Source: Ophiothrix spiculata
Lineage: Eukaryota; Echinodermata; Ophiuroidea; Amphilepidida; Ophiotrichidae
NCBI GenBank assembly: GCA_000969725.1
Contig: JXSR01S073018.1
DNA length: 25,069 nucleotides
Reading direction: 5' to 3' (one strand)
Part shown: in pieces, positions 20,504 to 25,069 of the stretch
Layout: each line of letters opens with the position of its first letter
How positions within the stretch are numbered: position 1 is the stretch's first letter
Made by a program: the position numbers and the translations under genes
The notes under the pieces: generated by a model
Told to the model about the DNA's origin: nothing
What the model saw: the letters and a program-made list of their open reading frames with translations, nothing else
Database searches by the model: none

Positions 20504-20711
20504 CTTATTCATTACATTTCACCTTAAATGCATTATATTTCAACGCAGCGAACGGGGCAGCGGTTTCATTCAAAACACTAGCTGTGAGCTCCATTCACGT
20601 TGCTGACGTCAGAGAATGACCCGTCGGGACAAAAAGTAGTAGATATCGAATTTTTGATGTCTAGTTATCGCAATACAAAATACAAAGTACCTCAAATTGA
20701 AACAAAGGTAT

Positions 20712-20881
20712 ATCAGAATTGTGTCAAATCACTCATTGTCAAAAGTATGTCAAATCTAATGTTGCAAAGATATCAAAATTGTGTCAAATAACTCAATCTC
20801 TAAATTGTCAAAAGCATGTCAAATTTATTTGTCGAATCACTCAAAGATCCCTCCGTCAAATGTATGTCAAATCCAATGTTT
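20712..20881. repeat. Degenerate ~57-bp tandem repeat, about three units
   Basis: Units begin CAGAATTGTGTCAAATCACT, CAAAATTGTGTCAAATAACT and TTGTCGAATCACTCAAAG. Each is followed by GTCAAAAGTATGTCAAAT-like text and TCTAATGTT or similar. The motif TATGTCAAAT or CATGTCAAAT marks each unit. Confidence 0.65.
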
Positions 20882-21040
20882 TAGGGTTAAGTTAAATTCT
20901 CGCAAAGTTGAATAAAAAAGAGAGAGGAGAAAGACACTTACCTATTTTTCCAAACAGAAAGAATTCATGTCATGGCCCTTTGAAGTAATTTAGCCAGCGG
21001 TTAGTGGATCGTCATATTATACAGGTTCAAGTTAATTAAC

Positions 21041-21148
21041 AAACCTGGCTAAAATGATCACCATGACCACTATACTCTGTAAATCTTGAAGTTGAAACCT
21101 GGCTAAAATGATCACCATAACCACTATACTCTGTAAGTCTTGAAGTAT
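21041..21148. repeat. 54-bp tandem duplication
   Basis: AAACCTGGCTAAAATGATCA starts at 21041 and again at 21095. The copies differ at only a few positions (ATGACC/ATAACC, AAATC/AAGTC). The duplication looks recent. Confidence 0.85.
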
Positions 21149-22507
21149 GCAACAAGCAGCCGATTAACGCACTAAAACCAATATGACCATACGGGGAAGT
21201 AAATTAGTCCATATTTCTCGAATCATAACACCGTACCAAATCTTGATGAATATTCAATTGAAGATCCCAGTCATAGAAGTTCCTGTGTTACATTTTGGTC
21301 AAAATAAGATTTTTGCATATTCAGGTGCATTAATGGTATATGCATCTTTTGAGTATAAACTTAGACGATTTACCCAACCGGAAGTGGTCGTTACGCCTGA
21401 GTGAATTTTGGGCCAAAACACCGTTGTCAGGGGATGTACATGAACCAGTTACTGGGGAAGTTACATAATCACTACGATACTGAATACAGTTTTGACAAGA
21501 CACACACAAAAAAACATTTTTATAATAAAAGGTATACTAAAAATCCAAATCTACAGCGTTCAATTGCAATTAAATGTCACGACATAGTGACAGATTTGAG
21601 ATGAGATACACGCATTGATAATTCCATTTACAATCCAGTTTATTTCATTTACTTTTTTCATTATTTTATTTAATTTTACTTTTTTTTGGGGTGGGGGTGG
21701 AGATGGGGGTTTACAAACTTTATTTTATTCCGACCAATGCAATGCAATTTTGAAATTAAATTTTATCTTTACATTCAAATATCGACCAAGTCTCTGCTAT
21801 ACTAATGGGGAAATCATATACACAATTATTAATATAATCAACTTTACAGTACATGATAAGCTGAAAAATTGAATTGTATCGAACAGAAAGCACTCCAAAC
21901 CCACTTCTCAGTTGATAATTTGCTCACTGGTAATTGCGACCACAAAATCGATATATTATTTGAAGGACATGGTTGTCCAAAGGCGTTTGAATGTTTTGCG
22001 TGGGTAATGCAAATTCATGTCATAAGCCATCTAAGTCACATGAATACTTTGAACATGTACATGTACAAAGCAACATTCGAAAAGTTTATTTAGGTTGATC
22101 ATGTTGATATAGTCTTCTGTGAGACATCATGCATGTTGCAAGAACAAAGAAACATTCAATCGATGTCATTTACACTTTTTTATCTTTGTCCCATGCATGA
22201 GGTCTTCTGGAATACAAAACGACCTAATGACGATTTTGCAAGTACATTACACAGATATCCGTATTCAAAAGAAATAACAAATTCGATATAAAAGTTTCTT
22301 TGACCACCAGATATTGAACAAAGGTATCAACGGGGTTCCAATGCCTAAAGTGAATCAAAAACCTGGAGTTGCCAGACGTTTAAAAATAATGTGTGTGTGT
22401 CTTCAATATATTATTTTTTTATTTAGGATATGTGTGTAGTCTATACAAATGCATAAAAGAAAAGCAAAAGGAAAACAAGAATAAGAAAAAAAAAACAGAA
22501 CAGAAAA

Positions 22508-22590
22508 AAAACTGCTTGGCCGTTGGGTTTGAACCATCAACCCCCGGCATGGAAGTCAGTCGACCTATCGATTGAGCTATTCAATACGGA
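22508..22590 (-). repeat. tRNA-like segment, probable SINE head
   Basis: On the minus strand TAGCTCAATCGATAGG (from 22579) matches an internal RNA polymerase III A box and GGTTCAAACCC (22535-22525) matches a B box. Their starts are 44 nt apart, exactly as between tRNA positions 8 and 52. GACTTCCATG lies between, where a Gly(TCC)-like anticodon loop would be. The anticodon and acceptor stems do not pair, so this is not a working tRNA gene. A T-rich tract follows on the same strand (22510-22480). A tRNA-derived SINE fragment or tRNA pseudogene is the best explanation. Confidence 0.55.
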
Positions 22591-22599
22591 TACTTCTTA

Positions 22600-23000
22600 A
22601 GAACAGTATATCAACATATTCTATCGCAAAAACCCATTACCTTTCAGCAAATCATTTTCTCTTTCTCTTTTTGGATGGCGCTATACTGTTTTCGTCAGAT
22701 TCTGTTCTTGCCAAATGACATCGACTCATGGCAGATCTGCTTTGCAGCGGTGTTTTGGGGTACTTCACTGTATTAGTAAAGTAAGTCAAATGGTATATTT
22801 CAGTGCATTAGGCATATGGTATAGGCAGATGGTATACTTCAGTTTATTAGCAAAGTTAGGCAGATAGTATACTTAGCTATATGATGTTTCTAAATAAAAC
22901 AACTTCATGGATGTCAATATGAAAGTTATAAGGGATGGTATTTGGATAAAACTAAAATTGCATAAATTGCAATTTTTTTTTGAGTGATTTTTGTTTTACT
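22600..23000. repeat. Region with a ~35-40-bp minisatellite (22759-22876)
   Basis: Three imperfect units start TACTTCACTGTATTAGTAAA, TATTTCAGTGCATTAGGCAT and TACTTCAGTTTATTAGCAAA. Each ends in a CAAATGGTA, CAGATGGTA or CAGATAGTA motif. The rest of the stretch shows nothing recognisable. Confidence 0.6.
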
Positions 23001-23010
23001 CGAAAAAGGG

Positions 23011-23068
23011 ACATTTCAATCTTTTCGCGTGAAACCGAATATGGTTTCACTGGAAAAGAGTGAAATGT
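23011..23068. repeat. Hairpin with 26-bp arms and 6-nt loop
   Basis: ACATTTCAATCTTTTC and GTGAAACC on the left pair with GGTTTCAC and GAAAAGAGTGAAATGT on the right, with three mismatches over 26 positions and a GAATAT loop. Weaker pairing continues outside (TGTTTTAC near 22992 with GTAAAATA near 23085). It may be a MITE remnant or a transcribed hairpin. An AAAAT-type microsatellite adjoins at 23085-23121. Confidence 0.7.
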
Positions 23069-23162
23069 GAAGTGACATGTCATGTAAAATAAAATGAAAT
23101 AAAATAAAATAAATAAATAATTTGCAGGTGATTTATAGTGCACTACTTGGTCCCCCTGAGGG

Positions 23163-23383
23163 GCCTATTTCACTAAACTGTTTTTAGTACTAAGATGCAT
23201 CTTAAGACCCACTAAGTCCTGTATACAGCACTTAGTGTAAGATACATCTTAATTGGCGTTTCACGACACTCACTAAGATGCATTCGGGGCTAAGTGCATC
23301 CACACAAATGTATGGCACTAAGCTCTATACGGGTCTTAAGCTAAGTCTTTTCGGTTCTTAGTGTATAATTTAGTGAAATAGGC
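23163..23383. mobile_element. 221-bp TIR MITE with repeated inner palindromes
   Basis: GCCTATTTCACTAAA at 23163-23177 is exactly reverse-complemented at 23369-23383. The interior is packed with variants of CACTAAG and AAGATGCATCTTAAGAC in both orientations, including a perfect TAAGATGCATCTTA palindrome near 23191. It looks like a non-autonomous DNA element. No target duplication is obvious. Confidence 0.75.
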
Positions 23384-24880
23384 AGAGCTTGTAATTCCAC
23401 ACGACCTCAGCACACTTTACAGAGCAGTTCTAATCATTGGGTAAAATCACTATCTGGACTCCCTGGTGCCAAAGGGCTTACTGCGGCCTACATATTGGCG
23501 CAACCCTAGCTTGAGCAATTCACACCCTCATAGAATATACAGTTTTCGCACACTCGGTTCCCAGGTGGACTTTTTTCACTTTTAAATGGCCACAGAACCT
23601 AGCATAAACATTATATCAACGAGTTTGTTGTTGATAATGGTGCTCACCGGTGGGATCAAGACATGCAGGTGTTTAAAAATTAAAATATTTTCCAAAATAC
23701 TGAGTAAAGTTCATGTAACGTTCGGTAATGATTGTGACCTCGCATGGAAATGGTTTTTTGCTCCAAATGACTTCAAAGTAAAAATTTCTGACATGTTAGC
23801 GAATTTTTTATTGCGCTTTTCACAGATGATTGGTAACATATTTACAAATAGTTCATAAAAGTGGTAGGAAATTCTATCGTCAGGATTTCTTTAAATGCAA
23901 TGTTTTGTTTGGAAACGACTGGTAACGTTTGTGACATTTTGGTGTAACTTTTTGGTAACATTTGTGACATTTTTGAATGAAAACATGTGCTCATTCATGC
24001 ACGGGTAGTAAAAATTCAAAATTTCTGATTAAAAAATACTTTTCACATACCCAGTAACAAATGTATGACTGAAAAAACTGCTCATATGGTCGAATAAAAA
24101 AGCTGATTTTTTGCTTAAGATCAAAAAAAGTGTTAGTTTTCACTGGAATGAGCCTTAACAGTCCGAGAACTAACCGATTGAGTTAGCGAGAACTAAAGTG
24201 TCACTATTTTGAGTTATACTTCATTCTTTGAGAGAGTTAAAGGGGGGAAAGTACGTATACATTTCCAGAAAGGAATTTTCATACGGAACATGATGGTGAT
24301 GTTAATTTTTGACCTAAAAATCACATTTTTTGAGAAAATTACAAAATCAATGTATACTTTTTTTTACTTTAAGCACTTTGTTCAAAAGTTATGGTACAAA
24401 ATAAATTTGCAAAAATGTAATTATTGAGTAACGTGCTTTCCCCCTAAATGATTAATTGCCTGCGTAATAGCGCATTCCAATCTAATAAGATTATTTCAAC
24501 TTTTACGCGAACAACTGCGTGGTCATTATCAGGTAACAATGGCTTCTTATAATGACCCGCGTATATGATGTCATGGCGCTTAATGCTCTTTCTCATAAAA
24601 CACCAATCGAGCGCGCGTATGCACCCCACTCACGCACAATTATCATATTACGTGATGATTGCCAAGCCTGGACTGATCGAAATTATATTATAAGGATGAG
24701 TTGACCTTTAAGAAAGAAATAAGTTTAATAAAGTATTTCTTCATAAAAGTATACACAAAAGGCATTAAAAATGTAAAAAGAGCGTTTATTTATGACCATA
24801 ATAACTTTGCAACACCTTTTGATTCGGCCATTATTTAAAATATTCGGTGTCTGTTTTGGCTCTCGGTACTTTCCTTCGGG
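23384..24880. other. AT-rich intergenic stretch, no gene assigned
   Basis: A 90-codon frame at 23586-23858 begins with a hydrophobic stretch that resembles a signal peptide but has no recognisable domain, so I do not call it a gene. GGTAACGTTTGTGACATTTT and GGTAACATTTGTGACATTTT form a short direct repeat at about 23922-23972. GCGTGGTCATTAT / ATAATGACCCGCG is a small inverted repeat at about 24517-24561. Confidence 0.45.
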
Positions 24881-24887
24881 ACCTACA

Positions 24888-25069
24888 CAGTAAAAAATAA
24901 TTACTCATATCGGGGTAAAAAGGGAACTCGCGTCTTCTGTGTAAACTTAACCTCTACTAAAATGGTAAACAATTGCCCTGTTTTTGGTAATAAACTACCA
25001 TCGGCAGTGGTAAAAGTTTACCATGGCTGGTACTACTGCTGATGTACAGTAGTTTATTACCAAAAACAG
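24888..25069. mobile_element. Inverted-repeat element cut by the window end
   Basis: CTGTTTTTGGTAATAAACTA at 24979-24998 is exactly reverse-complemented at 25050-25069. Inside, CATCGGCAGT pairs with ACTGCTGATG. Upstream text starting CACAGTAAAAAATAATTACT (from about 24888) is rich in GTAAA and may be the outer left part of the same element, with its partner beyond the window. The boundary is unknown. Confidence 0.55.

Larger units (their letters stand above)
20528..22500. other. Non-coding stretch downstream of the LRR exon
   Basis: No LRR, transmembrane-receptor or other protein domain is seen in any frame. The ORFs of 60-85 codons here lack domain features. It contains the small tandem repeats listed separately and a G-rich block at about 21680-21710 (GGGGTGGGGGTGGAGATGGG). 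If the LRR gene continues, this would be intron. Confidence 0.45.

Noticed and set aside
21678-21712. G-quadruplex regulatory element
   Set aside because: Only three G runs of four or more are present; the fourth is GG. The motif is weak and no gene is adjacent.
23586-23858. 90-codon ORF with a hydrophobic N-terminus as a small secreted protein
   Set aside because: No cysteine pattern, domain or neighbouring gene supports it, and AT-rich DNA yields such frames by chance.

Overview
The window looks like animal nuclear DNA, most likely from a marine invertebrate. It is AT-rich, has no compact operon-like layout, and carries decayed non-LTR retrotransposons (a CR1/L2-type element and a Jockey/CR1-superclade element), many short inverted-repeat DNA elements, a 55-bp satellite and one leucine-rich-repeat (LRR) surface/secreted protein gene. 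LRR families of this kind are large in echinoderms, hemichordates and amphioxus. The assignment to an ambulacrarian-like animal is inference; no species can be named.

Layout. 241-1147: imperfect inverted-repeat (foldback) element, followed by a small perfect hairpin. 1185-4400: 5'-truncated LINE on the minus strand with a long open reverse-transcriptase frame. 4520-7490: mosaic of two 48-bp palindromes in tandem, two ~500-bp direct repeats that themselves have inverted ends, and a hAT-like MITE (6379-6755). 8455-8791: MITE with 19-bp perfect ends. 8865-10774: 5'-truncated CR1/L2 LINE on the plus strand ending in (ATT)n. 10783-11313: hAT-like element with a perfect 8-bp target duplication and a 240-N assembly gap inside. 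11404-13480: tandem satellite. 13600-13930: three degenerate ~120-bp repeats. 14041-15578: three further palindromic or TIR elements, one with a TTA target duplication. 15579-17687: mostly unassigned, with degenerate tandem units.

The only host gene recognised is at 17688-20497 (+): signal peptide, a cysteine-rich and possibly CUB-like N-terminal region, then many LRRs. It is broken by a stop codon, two frame changes and a foldback transposon that entered at a TA dinucleotide; across that insertion the LRR reading frame resumes in register. A splice-donor-like site closes the exon, and no downstream exon was recognised.

20528-25069 is non-coding as far as can be seen: small tandem repeats, a tRNA-like (SINE-head-like) segment, a 26-bp-arm hairpin, a TIR MITE with ends GCCTATTTCACTAAA, and an inverted-repeat element cut by the window end. 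No CRISPR array, operon, rRNA or intact tRNA gene, or undescribed multi-gene system was seen. The notable content is transposon biology and the interrupted LRR gene.
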